A stretch of DNA of 64,000 nucleotides from Misgurnus anguillicaudatus (taxonomy: Eukaryota > Chordata > Actinopteri > Cypriniformes > Cobitidae), in assembly GCF_027580225.2 (NCBI RefSeq), contig NC_073352.2:4838501-4902500 (forward strand), given 5' to 3'. The notes under the pieces were generated by a model. The model was given only the letters and a program-made list of their open reading frames with translations. It did not search any database and was not told the DNA's origin. Shown piece by piece: positions 55,362 to 64,000 of the stretch; the stretch's first letter is position 1; each line of letters opens with the position of its first letter. The translations under genes were made by a program, and so were the position numbers.

Positions 55362-56866
55362 GCATATAAAGGGTTAAAATTTCCACAAATTATATTAATA
55401 TTTGATATGTATGTTTCAGGCAGAAGTAGTTCTAAAAGACTGCATCGTTTAAAATGAAAAAAATATTGACGTATGATATTTTTAGAGCAGTTTTTGGGAA
55501 GGTGTCATTTTGTGGCCTTAGGAACACTTAAAGGGATAGTTCGGCCAAAAACGATTATTTACTAACCCCTAAGCTGTCCAAGTTGCATATGTCCATCGTT
55601 TTTCAGACAAACACATTTTCGGATATTTTAGAAAATATTTTAGATCTTTCTGTTGATTAAATGTAATGTTACGGGGTCCAGCAATAGTCCACGACCTTCA
55701 AGTCCAAAAAAAGTGCGTCCATCCTTCACAAATTAAATCCAAACGGCTCCAGGATGATAAACAAAGGTCTTCTGAGGGTAATCCGTGCGGTGTTGTTGTA
55801 GAAATATCCATATTTAAAATGTTATTAACGTTATTAACTACCTTCCGGTAGCACCGCCATCTTAGACTCAGGAGAGAGTATTAGCGTAGTGTACGCACTT
55901 TTCTTAGTGACGTATGACAAATTTGGAGGGCGGGGGACAGAGCAGCAACAGAGAAACCGCTGTAAAAAAAACATGGACTAATGTAAACAAACAGGCATAT
56001 AAAGGGTTAAAATTTCCACAAATTATATTAATATTTGATATGTATGTTTCAGGCAGAAGTAGTTCTAAAAGACTGCATCGTTTAAAATACGGATGCACCG
56101 AATCCAGGATTCGGATTCGGCCGAATACTGGGCTTTTTGACGGGGTTCGGGTTCGGCCGAATCCTAGATTTTTTTTCCACCGAACCGAACCCTAGGCTTG
56201 CGCTACGCTGGTCGACGTCACGTGGCCGTTGATTACACACATCGGGTGCTGACGTGGAGATGAGCTTTTTCTTTCGGTGAGCCTTAGGGGCTAGACACAC
56301 CAAAACTTTTAAACACGGCTGAAAACGCCTTGAGGACGCCAAATGCCAGCTGTTTTTCAGCCGAGCGCTTGGTAGCAGTGATGCTTCAGCTGTGAGCCGG
56401 TAGGTTGCTGTGGTAATGTCCCGCCCCTCCTCCACTGTAATTTGATGGCCTTGTGAAAACTGACATAGACGAGAGGAGCTTCTCACTCAAAGTTAAATAT
56501 AGTTTTCAGCGCGCATCTGCTTGCTTATTGGAAAAACGAGCGTGTCGCAACGCATTGCTTTCATTATGCATATGCTTATGGCAATTGTCAAAATAGTTTT
56601 CCAACTTGTCATCCTGGCATAATGTAAAGTTAAAATAAATAAAATGAAAAATACACTGCTGTGGACGTTGTTTACTTCATTAATGTGCTTTACTGTGTTA
56701 ATGGAATATGGATGCGAGTAGGATTCGGTATTCGGGATTCGGCCGAACCTAAAAAATCTGGATTCGGTGCATCCCTAGTTTAAAATGAAAAAAAAAATTG
56801 AAGTATGATATTTTTAGAGCAGTTTTTGGGAAGGTGTCATTTTGTGGCCTTAGGAACACTTAAGGA
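55362..56866. repeat. Duplicated ~175-bp block around a GGGATAGTTCGGCC repeat
   Basis: The block CATATAAAGGGTTAAAATTT to GGCCTTAGGAACACTTAA appears at 55362-55535 and again at 55995-56866, where a hAT element (56088-56777) splits it. Between the copies (55536-55994) lies AGGGATAGTTCGGCCAAAAA and a CCGGTAGCACCGCCATCTTA stretch, a common cyprinid repeat. The first copy is the empty site for the hAT in the second. Confidence 0.82.
56088..56777. mobile_element. Short hAT element, TA(C/G)GGATGCACCGAATCC ends
   Basis: TACGGATGCACCGAATCC is mirrored by GGATTCGGTGCATCCCTA. GTTTAAAA flanks both sides (56080-56087 and 56778-56785). ATTCGG/CCGAAT words cluster near both ends. A 134-codon minus-strand frame inside (56082-56486) crosses the terminus and is not a gene. 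Confidence 0.9.
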
Positions 56867-57107
56867 AGTTTTTTAAAGGAACTCTTGAGGGTTAATTTTC
56901 TGGAAGGATCGAATGCTCTTTATGTTGCATGAACATTTGTTAATTGTATGAATCCTGATTCTGTTGTTGATCTGTTGCAGCTGTTTGTACGATCAAATTA
57001 AATAAAATGTTTGTATTGCTTTTATCGAGTCACAGACAACCGTCAACTGTATTTCTACTCAATGACAATTTAATATTAAAATCATATCAGTTAACGGTTA
57101 ATTATGA

Positions 57108-57245
57108 TGAAGTTTGTTTTAATCCGAATATAAAGGAATTAAGTATAATCTTACTTTACCACCATGTTTTTCTATATGAATATAACCATAGTTTACCAGT
57201 GTGTGTATGTATAAAATTTACCAGCATGCATTGCAGTCTGTTCTT
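57108..57245 (+). repeat. Fragment related to the young LTR (U3 part)
   Basis: GTTTGTTTTAATCCGAATAT, TTTTTCTATATGAATATAAC and TACCAGTGTGTGTATGTA follow the order of the LTR at 19491-19695, with gaps. The solo LTR at 57250 interrupts or ends it. Confidence 0.65.
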
Positions 57246-57249
57246 ATAC

Positions 57250-57866
57250 TGTCATGGTCTTGTCAGACTTCTGTGCTAGATCAAGGTCTGAGTGCATCTG
57301 ACAGGACCATGACAGTATTATGTTCTGTGTGGGGACATGTGGAGTCTTATTGTATGTGTGGCTTCCACGCGTTCCCAGTGTATTGTCGCTGTCGTGATCT
57401 TGCCAGACCTTAGTATAGGTTCAGGTCTGTGTTCTTAGGGCAAGGTCATGGCAGCATTGTGGTCTGTGTGGGAACACGTGTTTTCACATTATGTATTTGT
57501 GTCACGTGTTCCCAGTGTCTTGTCACTTTTATCCTACTCCCTTATGTACTTGTGTCTTACGTAATTAATTATGTTCACCTGTTCCCCATTGATGTGGTGT
57601 CTTTATAATGCCCTCGCGTTCTCTGTGTTGTGCGCGTTCGTTGTTGAAAGTTCAGGGTTCATGTATTCCGTGTGCTCTGTGACCTGTTCCTGTTATTCCC
57701 GTGTTTCTGTTTGTGTTTCATCACAGTCTTTAGTTCATCCTCTGTTTTACCCCCACTTGGGTTTTTTCTGTTCTGTATTAATAAATTCATAGTTATATTT
57801 TCGTATATCCTCTGCGTTTGGGTTCTCCCTCAGTTTTCCTTTTTTCTGTGTTTACACACCGTGACA
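57250..57866 (+). mobile_element. Solo LTR, 617 bp
   Basis: It starts TGTCATGGTCTTGTCAG and ends CACACCGTGACA, with TATAC duplicated exactly (57245-57249 and 57867-57871). AATAAA at 57779 is the likely polyadenylation signal, and TTTATAATGCC near 57602 a possible TATA region. Internal TCTTG(T/C)CAGAC units repeat (57259, 57398). There is no primer binding site or second LTR nearby, so the interior was probably lost by LTR recombination. Confidence 0.82.
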
Positions 57867-57871
57867 TATAC

Positions 57872-58123
57872 ATGGTGAAGCAGGCACATGCACACATAGA
57901 CATCAAAGGGGGGTTGAGCACCTGCCCTATTTATTCCTGGAGAGAAAGTGCCCTTTTTTTCTGGGGTGCTTTTTATTTTTGAAAAATAATATATATTCCT
58001 GTTTCTGTTTGCGCACAGCTTCCCTTTTAAAATGAATACATTCAGTAATCATTTAAATGAGTTTTAAACTCTTATAAAAAGAAAAATAGTGCTATTTGTG
58101 GTACACAAACGGTTAACAGATGA
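57872..58123. other. Non-coding stretch between LTR and hAT
   Basis: It contains GGGTTGAGCACCTGCCC (57912), related in inverse to 43640-43670. GTCCCGCC at 58124-58131 is the left duplication of the next hAT. Confidence 0.4.
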
Positions 58124-59401
58124 GTCCCGCCCAGGGCCGGTTTTTGCTATGGGCAATGTGGGCGAACACCCAGGGCGCAAAAAAAAAATAATTCCTCAAA
58201 ATAGAACTCGGCAGTTTTCTAGACTACCGCTCATTTCCATGCATGTCAAGTTAGTGCTGCTGTGCTGATGAGAGTCATACGGAGGTGTGTGTGTCAGAAG
58301 AGGCAAGGGGGAGGGGAGCGCGGGGATCAACTTGCGACTGCAGAGGTCGACAAGGAGGAGGGGGCGCGCAAGGGATAGACTGATCCCAGTCCAGAGGCCA
58401 CACAACACAAACTGCGTCTGCTTCCAAATAAATTTTATTTTTCATTTCTAAAATTAACATGGACCCATATACCTACAAACATGTCATTAATTGGGGAATC
58501 TGTAGAGTAATTTGCGTGACTCATGTCACGTGACTCCGGTTGATTGACGGGCGAACGGACGGTGTTGTTGGGGTTATGTTATGATGCCTTCATCATTATG
58601 GATCATCAAAATAAAAGACCAAAGAAGCCTTCAGGTGCCAAGTTCAGAAAGAGAAGAAAAGAAGAAGAGGAGAAACGGGCAAAAGATAAAGGTATGCAGA
58701 TTTCTATGAGTGATGACGTCGTCGTGAGTAACAGTAGGATATATATAGGTTATTTATTAGCCTCACCCTGTTGCTAAAATGTTGCTATTAGCCACAGAAT
58801 ACGACTTTATTTAATAGTTTTGCTGAACTAGCAACTATTAGAAATGAGGAATCATGTCATGCAACTAAACAATGCAACTATGTCATCCATTGGCAACATA
58901 GACTAGTTTGTGTTTGCAACACAACAAGTGCAAATTCACAGAATTTCATACAGTCGTCCTGACTGTAATTTTTTTTATTGCTATACGCTATATGTTAACT
59001 TAAATAACTTCTAATATACATTAACATGGCATTTTGTAAGCTACAATGATATAGCTTTTTAAATAATTTGTAGTGTGTTATGCTTAGTTTATAGGATGTT
59101 AACAAATGCTAATAAAATGTGTGTTATGGTCATTTTAATTGGGTAACTGATGCATGTGTGAAGTGAGTGTATCTAACATAGTGTATCTTAATTGTAAATT
59201 CAGGGGCACTTCTGAAATATTTTGGAGCTAGAGCTCCCACTGGCCAAAATGAGGAGTCTGATATGTCCACAGCAGCCACAGACGTGGTTGTGGAGTCTGA
59301 TGAGGAGCGATCTACCTCCTCAGCCACACAGGCCTCTTCAGAGATGGTCCTGGAGCCATCTACCTCCTCAGCCACATCATGTTCCTTGCAGGATTTCTCA
59401 G

Positions 59402-59500
59402 GTGTGTTTGTGTGTGTGTGTCTGTGTGTGCGTGCGTGCGTGTGTGCCTGCGTGCGTGCGTGTGTGTGTGCATGCGTGTGCGTGTGTTGTATGTGTGCGT
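59402..59500. repeat. (TG/CG)n-like microsatellite in transposase intron 2
   Basis: GTGTGTGT and GCGTGCGT runs start directly at the donor GTGTGT. Long frames on both strands here (78-141 codons, His/Thr or Val/Cys repeats) come only from the dinucleotide repeat. Confidence 0.9.
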
Positions 59501-60216
59501 TTTTGCATAATTTTTTACTTTTGTAAATGCTATAAATGCTGTGAATAACATTCATACTAATGACAATACCATTTTCTCTTTATTAGAAATGCCTCAACCA
59601 GAAATCCCAACAAATCCTATGCCTGAGGATGAGCCTCTGTCTACTGACCCTGCTAATTGGCCTTCAGTTCTGATTGACAGAATTCGGACACAGCTGGTTT
59701 GCAGAGGACCAAGTGAGGTACCTGCTGACTTTGTTTTCCCCAGGAATGAGTTAGATGGAAGAAGTTGCCATCACCAGTATTTCAAGAAGACATTGGTTAA
59801 TGGTGAAAAGATTCCCAGAAGCTGGTTAGTCTATTCAGAGAAAAACAACAGCCTTTTCTGCTTCTGTTGCAAAATCTTTTCTAAGCGGACCAATAACTTA
59901 ACAAGCTCAGGCCTGACAGACTGGAAACATGCAAGTTCTTTGCTCACCTCTCGTGACAACAGTCCAGAACACCTCAACTCCATGAAAGTATGGAAAGAAC
60001 TGGCAGTCAGGATAAAAAAGGGGGAAACAATTGATAACCAGGAGATGGCACTTCTAGAGGCTGAGAAGATGAGATGGAGAGCAGTGTTGACCCGTTTGAT
60101 TGTGATTGTGCAGTCTCTGGCAGTGAGAAATCTGGCACTAAGGGGGAGTACAGAAACATTATTCACACCATCTAATGGTAATTTCCTCAAAGAGGTTGAA
60201 CTTATGGCACAATCTG

Positions 60217-60492
60217 GCGGCAGTGGTTGAGTGGTTCATGTAGGTTGTCTACAAATCGGAAGGTTGGTGGTTCAATCCCAGGCTCCACCTGACCAAGTGT
60301 CGAGGTGTCCTTGAGCAAGACACCTAACCCCAGCTGCTCCCGACGAGCTGGATGGCGCCTTGCATGGCTGACACCGCCGTCGGTGTATGAATGTGTGAGT
60401 GAATGGGTGAATGTGAGGCAAAATTGTAAAGCGCTTTGGATGGCCATTGGTCTATGAAAGCGCTATATAAATGCAGTCCATTTACCATTTAC
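60217..60492 (+). mobile_element. SINE inserted in the hAT transposase exon
   Basis: The head has GCAGTGGTTGAGTGGTT (A-box-like) and GGTTCAATCCC (B box). The tail has GTAAAGCGCTTTGGATGG, AAAGCGCTATATAAATGCAG and TCCATTTACCATTTACC. CAATCTG flanks it on both sides (60210-60216 and 60493-60499). Removing it by eye joins ELMAQ to SDQVMKEHL in frame, which proves the insertion site. The body resembles widespread teleost tRNA-derived SINEs. Confidence 0.88.
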
Positions 60493-62499
60493 CAATCTGA
60501 CCAAGTAATGAAAGAGCACCTTAACCGGGTCCAAAAAAGTACCTCTGGTCACACCAGCTACCTCAGTCACAGAATACAGAACGAACTGGTTAATTTAATG
60601 GGGAACAAGATAATTTCTGAAATGGTGAGTGACATCAAGCAGGCAAAATATTTCTCAATTATTCTTGATTGCACACCAGACATCAGCCACACCGAACAGC
60701 TGTCAGTTGTAATTCGTGTGGTGTCCCTTACAGAGGAGAAGCCCTGCATAAAGGAAGATTTCATGGGGTTTTTGGAGGCAGAGGAATCAACAGGGCTGCA
60801 TTTGGCATCTCTCATTCTTAAGAGACTAGAGGAGCTCAAAATTCCTTTTGAGGACTGCCGAGGACAGGCTTACGATAATGGGGCAAACATGAAGGGGAAA
60901 AACAAGGGTGTTCAAGCCAGGCTTCTACAAATGAATCCAAGAGCTCTTTTTGTGCCATGTGGGGCTCATACCCTGAATTTGGTTGTGGCCGATGCTTCTA
61001 AGGCTTCCACTGATGCCATGAATTATTTTGGCATCTTACACAAGCTTTTTACACTGTTCTCAGCCTCCACTCAGAGATGGGCCATACTGAAAAAACATGT
61101 GGGCATCACTTTAAAGATGTGGACTGACACAAGGTGGGAAAGTAAAGTGAAGAGTGTTGAACCCCTGAGATATCAGGCAGCTGCTGTGAGAGAGGGACTG
61201 ATTGAAGTGAGAGATCACACTAATGACCCCATCATTAAGGTTGAGGCCCAGTCCTTGTCGGAGGAGGTGGGATCCTATCGCTTCAGCATCTGTACAGTGG
61301 TGTGGTACGAGTTGATGTAGCAGTCAGTCTTCTCAATAGGATTGAAAAAGATCTCCAAAGCTACAGGGCAACAGGCTTTGTGACAGCACAGATGTCAGCC
61401 AAGGATATTTGTGAAGAAATGAATGTTGAGGCTATTCTGCAACAGAAGAGACTGAGGTCCACAAAGCGTCACTTCTCCTATGAGGCATTTGATGAGCCTT
61501 TAAGTGATGCACTGAAGAAGCTGGAGGTCACATTTTTCAATGTAGTTGTTGATGCTGCAGCTTTAGCTGTTCAGGAGAGATTTTCCACACTGCAAAATGT
61601 GAGAGAGAAGTTTGGAGTTCTCTCTAATTTCAAAAACCTCCCAGACAAAGAGCTGCAAAAAGAATGTGAGACCCTGCAAACTACACTGCACTTTAAGGGA
61701 CACTCAGATGTGGATGGCAAAGAGCTTGTGCAGGAGCTGAAGAACTTCCCTGACCTCCCATCAAAATCTGTGACTCTGCTTGAGCTGCTGACTTTCATCC
61801 ATGAGAAAGAGCTCGCAGAAATCTACCCCAATCTGTGGACTGCACTCAGAATTGGTTTGACCCTTCCAGTGACAGTAGCTGAAGCAGAGAGGAGTTTTTC
61901 CAAGCTGAAGCTTATTAAAACGCATTTGAGGTCCACTATGTCACAGGAGCGTATCTCTGGACTTGCCATCATCAGCATCAATTATAAAGTTGCACAACAG
62001 GTTTCGTATGATGATGTAATTGATGATTTTGCATCAAAGAAGGCTAGAAAAGTCAAGTTTTAGATTGCACTTCACACCTGTTGTTAATGTTAATGCCAGT
62101 TGTTAATGTTAATGGTGTGTTATCATAACTGGAACTGTTCAGATGGTTTTGGGATGATGCAAAACACAACTCATATGTAAAATATGAAAAAGTTTACTGC
62201 AGGAATCTTTATGTTGTTTTTTATTTATTTTTTGGTGTTTTATTTATTATTATGGTGTTTATATACTGTATTTCATTTATTTTTTCAGTTTTTTCTCTGT
62301 TCTTGTTACCTTTTTGCATTTAAGATTATATATAATAAAAAAATAAAAATTATATAATATATTGTTGTGTTGGTGGCGGGGTTGGGGATTATTCTTTTTT
62401 TCTGGGGGCGACCAAGGGATGGTTCGCCTAGGGCGTAAATCTAGCCAGGACCGCCTCTGGTCCCGCCTCCAAAACTCACATAGCTAATATGATTGGCTT

Positions 62500-62572
62500 T
62501 ACCCAGGCCCGGATTAAGAATTCGGAGGCCCCTGGGCACAATTTCTTGTAGGCCCCTCCACACACACAATCA

Positions 62573-62577
<5 letters not shown>
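62500..62577 (+). mobile_element. hAT-type terminus (CAGGCCCGGATTAAG)
   Basis: CCCAGGCCCGGATTAAGAATTC, GGAGGCCCCTGGGCAC and GGCCCCTCCAC resemble the hAT end at 50187, in the same orientation. The element would continue to the right, but its far end is not visible. Confidence 0.45.
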
Positions 62578-62641
<64 letters not shown>

Positions 62642-62645
62642 TATA
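62575..62645. repeat. (TA)n microsatellite
   Basis: About 60 bases of AT dinucleotides. A second run (62853-62880) follows the MITE, so the MITE likely inserted into one long (TA)n tract. Confidence 0.95.
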
Positions 62646-62852
62646 CACAGTAAAAAATGTCTGTAGAAATTACAGTATTACTGGGTATTACTGGCAACTA
62701 GCTGCCAGTAACTTACTGTAGATTTTACATTTATGTTATTTACTGGCAACATTTTGTTCAAAGTTAAATGAACATGAAACATTTTTAGACTTTATCTTCT
62801 ACAGTAAGTTACTGGCAACCAGCTGCAAAATTACAGCAAATTTTTTACAGTG
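62646..62852. mobile_element. 207-bp MITE, CAC(A/T)GTAAAAAAT ends, TA-flanked
   Basis: CACAGTAAAAAATGTCTG at the left and its near-inverse ATTTTTTACAGTG at the right have TA outside both. Inside, ACTGGCAACTAGCTGCCAGTAAC and TTACTGGCAACCAGCTGC are inverted. It is of the same family as element Y. Confidence 0.8.
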
Positions 62853-62989
62853 TATATATATATATATATATATATATATGACTAACCAGAAAAATCAAGG
62901 TTTTTAGTATATTTTTTATTGCTACGTGGCAAACAAGTTACCAGTAGGTTCAGTAGATTCTCAGAAAACAAACAAGACCCAGCATTCAT

Positions 62990-64000
62990 GATATGCACGC
63001 TCTTAAGGCTGTGCAATTGGGCAATTAGTTGAAAGGGGTGTGTTCAAAAAAATAGCAGTGTCTACCTTTGACTGTACAAACTCAAAACTATTTTGTACAA
63101 ACATTTTTTTTTCTTCTGGGATTTAGCAATCCTGTGAATCACTAAACTAATATTTAGTTGTATGACCACAGTTTTTTAAAACTGCTTGACATCTGTGTGG
63201 CATGGAGTCAACCAACTTGTGGCACCTCTCAGCTGTTATTCCACTCCATGATTCTTTAACAACATTCCACAATTCATTCACATTTCTTGGTTTTGCTTCA
63301 GAAACAGCATTTTTGATATCACCCCACAAGTTCTCAATTGGATTAAGGTCTGGAGATTGGGCTGGCCACTCCATACATGCCCATATCATGATGCTTGCAC
63401 CTCCATGCTTCACTGTCTTCACTGTGTACTGTGGCTTGAATTCAGAGTTTGGGGGTCGTCTCACAAACTGCCTGTGGCCCTTGGACCCAAAAAGAACAAT
63501 TTTACTCTCATCAGTCCACAAAATGTTCCTCCATTTCTCTTTAGGCCAGTTGATGTGTTCTTTGGCAAATTGTAACCTCTTCTGCACATGCCTTTTTTTT
63601 AACAGAGGGACTTTGCGGGGGATTCTTGAAAATAGATTAGCTTCACACAGACGTCTTCTAACTGTCACAGTACTTACAGGTAACTCCAGACTGTCTTTGA
63701 TCATCCTGGAGGTGATCATTGGCTGAGCCTTTGCCATTCTGGTTATTCTTCTATCCATTTTGATGGTTGTCTTCCGTTTTCTTTCACGTCTCTCTGGTTT
63801 TGCTCTCCATTTTAAGGCATTGAAGATCATTTTAGCTGAACAGCCTATCATTTTTTGCACCTCTTTATAGGTTTTCCCCTCTCCAATCAACTTTTTAATC
63901 AAAGTACGCTGTTCTTCTGAACAATGTCTTGAACGACCCATTTTCCTCAGCTTTCAAATGCATGTTCAACAAGTGTTGGCTTCATCCTTAAATAGGGGCC
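62990..64000 (-). mobile_element. Tc1-like transposon, runs to the window edge
   Basis: The left (3') side has GTGTGTTCAAAAAAATAGCAG (63038-63058), a terminus-like stretch of a known type of fish Tc1 element, although the precise end was not fixed. The transposase at 63147-63941 reads leftward. The other end lies beyond 64000. Confidence 0.7.
63147..63941 (-). CDS. Tc1-like transposase with in-frame internal deletion
   Basis: The 264-codon frame is open from ATG to stop. Residues 1-60 hold the first DNA-binding helix-turn-helix ([19 protein letters not shown]), then a GRPR-like basic link, and residues 65-115 the second ([21 protein letters not shown]). The catalytic core has WTDESK (first D) and then jumps from IMIWACM directly to [17 protein letters not shown] (last acidic residue). 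The usual QQDNDPKH block with the second D, and about 60-70 residues around it, are missing. The normal length is about 340 residues. The product could still bind transposon ends but should not cut; repressor activity is conceivable but unproven. Confidence 0.85.
   Translation of the reverse strand: MGRSRHCSEEQRTLIKKLIGEGKTYKEVQKMIGCSAKMIFNALKWRAKPERRERKRKTTIKMDRRITRMAKAQPMITSRMIKDSLELPVSTVTVRRRLCEANLFSRIPRKVPLLKKRHVQKRLQFAKEHINWPKEKWRNILWTDESKIVLFGSKGHRQFVRRPPNSEFKPQYTVKTVKHGGASIMIWACMEWPAQSPDLNPIENLWGDIKNAVSEAKPRNVNELWNVVKESWSGITAERCHKLVDSMPHRCQAVLKNCGHTTKY

Larger units (their letters stand above)
58598..62063 (+). pseudogene. TTF-type zinc finger hAT transposase (ZMYM1-like), disrupted
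   Basis: Exon 1 is 58598-58691 (starts MDHQNKRPKKPSG, basic). Exon 2 is 59204-59401 (GALLKYFGARAPTG and an acidic-serine linker). Exon 3 begins at 59587. GT/AG borders and phase 1 fit at both introns. Exon 3 encodes the TTF finger (SCHHQYFKK, FCFCCKIFSK, DWKHASSLL), a DUF4371-like core (LDCTPDISHTEQL, AYDNGANMKGKNKG, CGAHTLNLVV, DTRWESK) and the hAT dimerisation end (VTVAEAERSFSKLKLIKTHL), stopping at 62063. A SINE splits it at 60217-60492. At 61302-61320 a frameshift and probably a small deletion follow VVWYEL. The family is close to the zinc finger MYM-type 1-like proteins of fish. Confidence 0.85.
58132..62459 (+). mobile_element. hAT transposon with TTF/ZMYM-like transposase, exact 8-bp duplication
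   Basis: The left end is CAGGGCCGGTTTTTGC; the right end, read inverted, is CAGAGGCGGTCCTGGC. GTCCCGCC is repeated exactly outside (58124-58131 and 62460-62467). At 4328 bp with a multi-exon transposase it has the structure of a once-autonomous hAT. A SINE and a frameshift have since broken the gene. Confidence 0.9.

Noticed and set aside
59130..59555. 141-codon His/Thr-rich minus-strand frame
   Set aside because: It arises from the TG/CG microsatellite in intron 2 of the hAT transposase, opposite the real exons.

Overview
The window looks like teleost nuclear DNA, most likely from a cyprinid. It has introns with GT/AG borders, tRNA-derived SINEs, L2-type LINEs, many hAT and TA-flanked DNA transposons, and AT and TG microsatellites. 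There are no bacterial operons, no rRNA or tRNA genes, and no CRISPR. The species cannot be fixed by eye.

The only convincing host gene is on the minus strand between 11.66 and 2.01 kb. It is an eight-exon gene for a type I membrane receptor: signal peptide, two Ig domains, one transmembrane segment and a four-exon cytoplasmic tail carrying two ITIM-like motifs. All splice sites and phases agree and the assembled frame is open (1008 bp, 335 codons plus stop). Intron 1 is swollen by a dead L2-type LINE in the same orientation; other introns hold a SINE and short repeats.

From 11.96 to 41.99 kb almost everything is a two-part transposon nest in one older repeat (called R0 here). Part one: an LTR-like element E1 (11963-31080, TAAC duplication) holds an L2-like LINE (12467-29952), which holds a hAT element (15720-29600, 8-bp duplication GTGTATAT), which holds a retrovirus-like LTR element with near-identical LTRs (19486-25894, ATAG duplication) plus satellite arrays that are themselves split by a second LINE copy. 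Part two: a TA-flanked element X1 (31250-41989) holds a sister copy X2 (31861-36598), which holds a MITE and a second E element (E2), and X1 also holds element Y (36896-41529). An uninterrupted paralogue of R0 lies in inverted orientation at about 49.25-49.60 kb and serves as an empty site for both parts.

From 42 to 64 kb lies another transposon field: element Z with 26-bp inverted termini and a recurring GTCAACTCCGTCAGA motif (43791-48174), itself holding a Tc1-like and a hAT element; a hAT with a BED-type transposase broken by one stop codon (50638-53842); a hAT with a TTF/ZMYM-like transposase whose coding exon is split by a SINE (58132-62459); a solo LTR (57250-57866); several short hAT elements; and a Tc1-like transposase with an in-frame internal deletion at the right edge (63147-63941). 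Most other open frames in the window are translations of satellites or repeats and are not called as genes.
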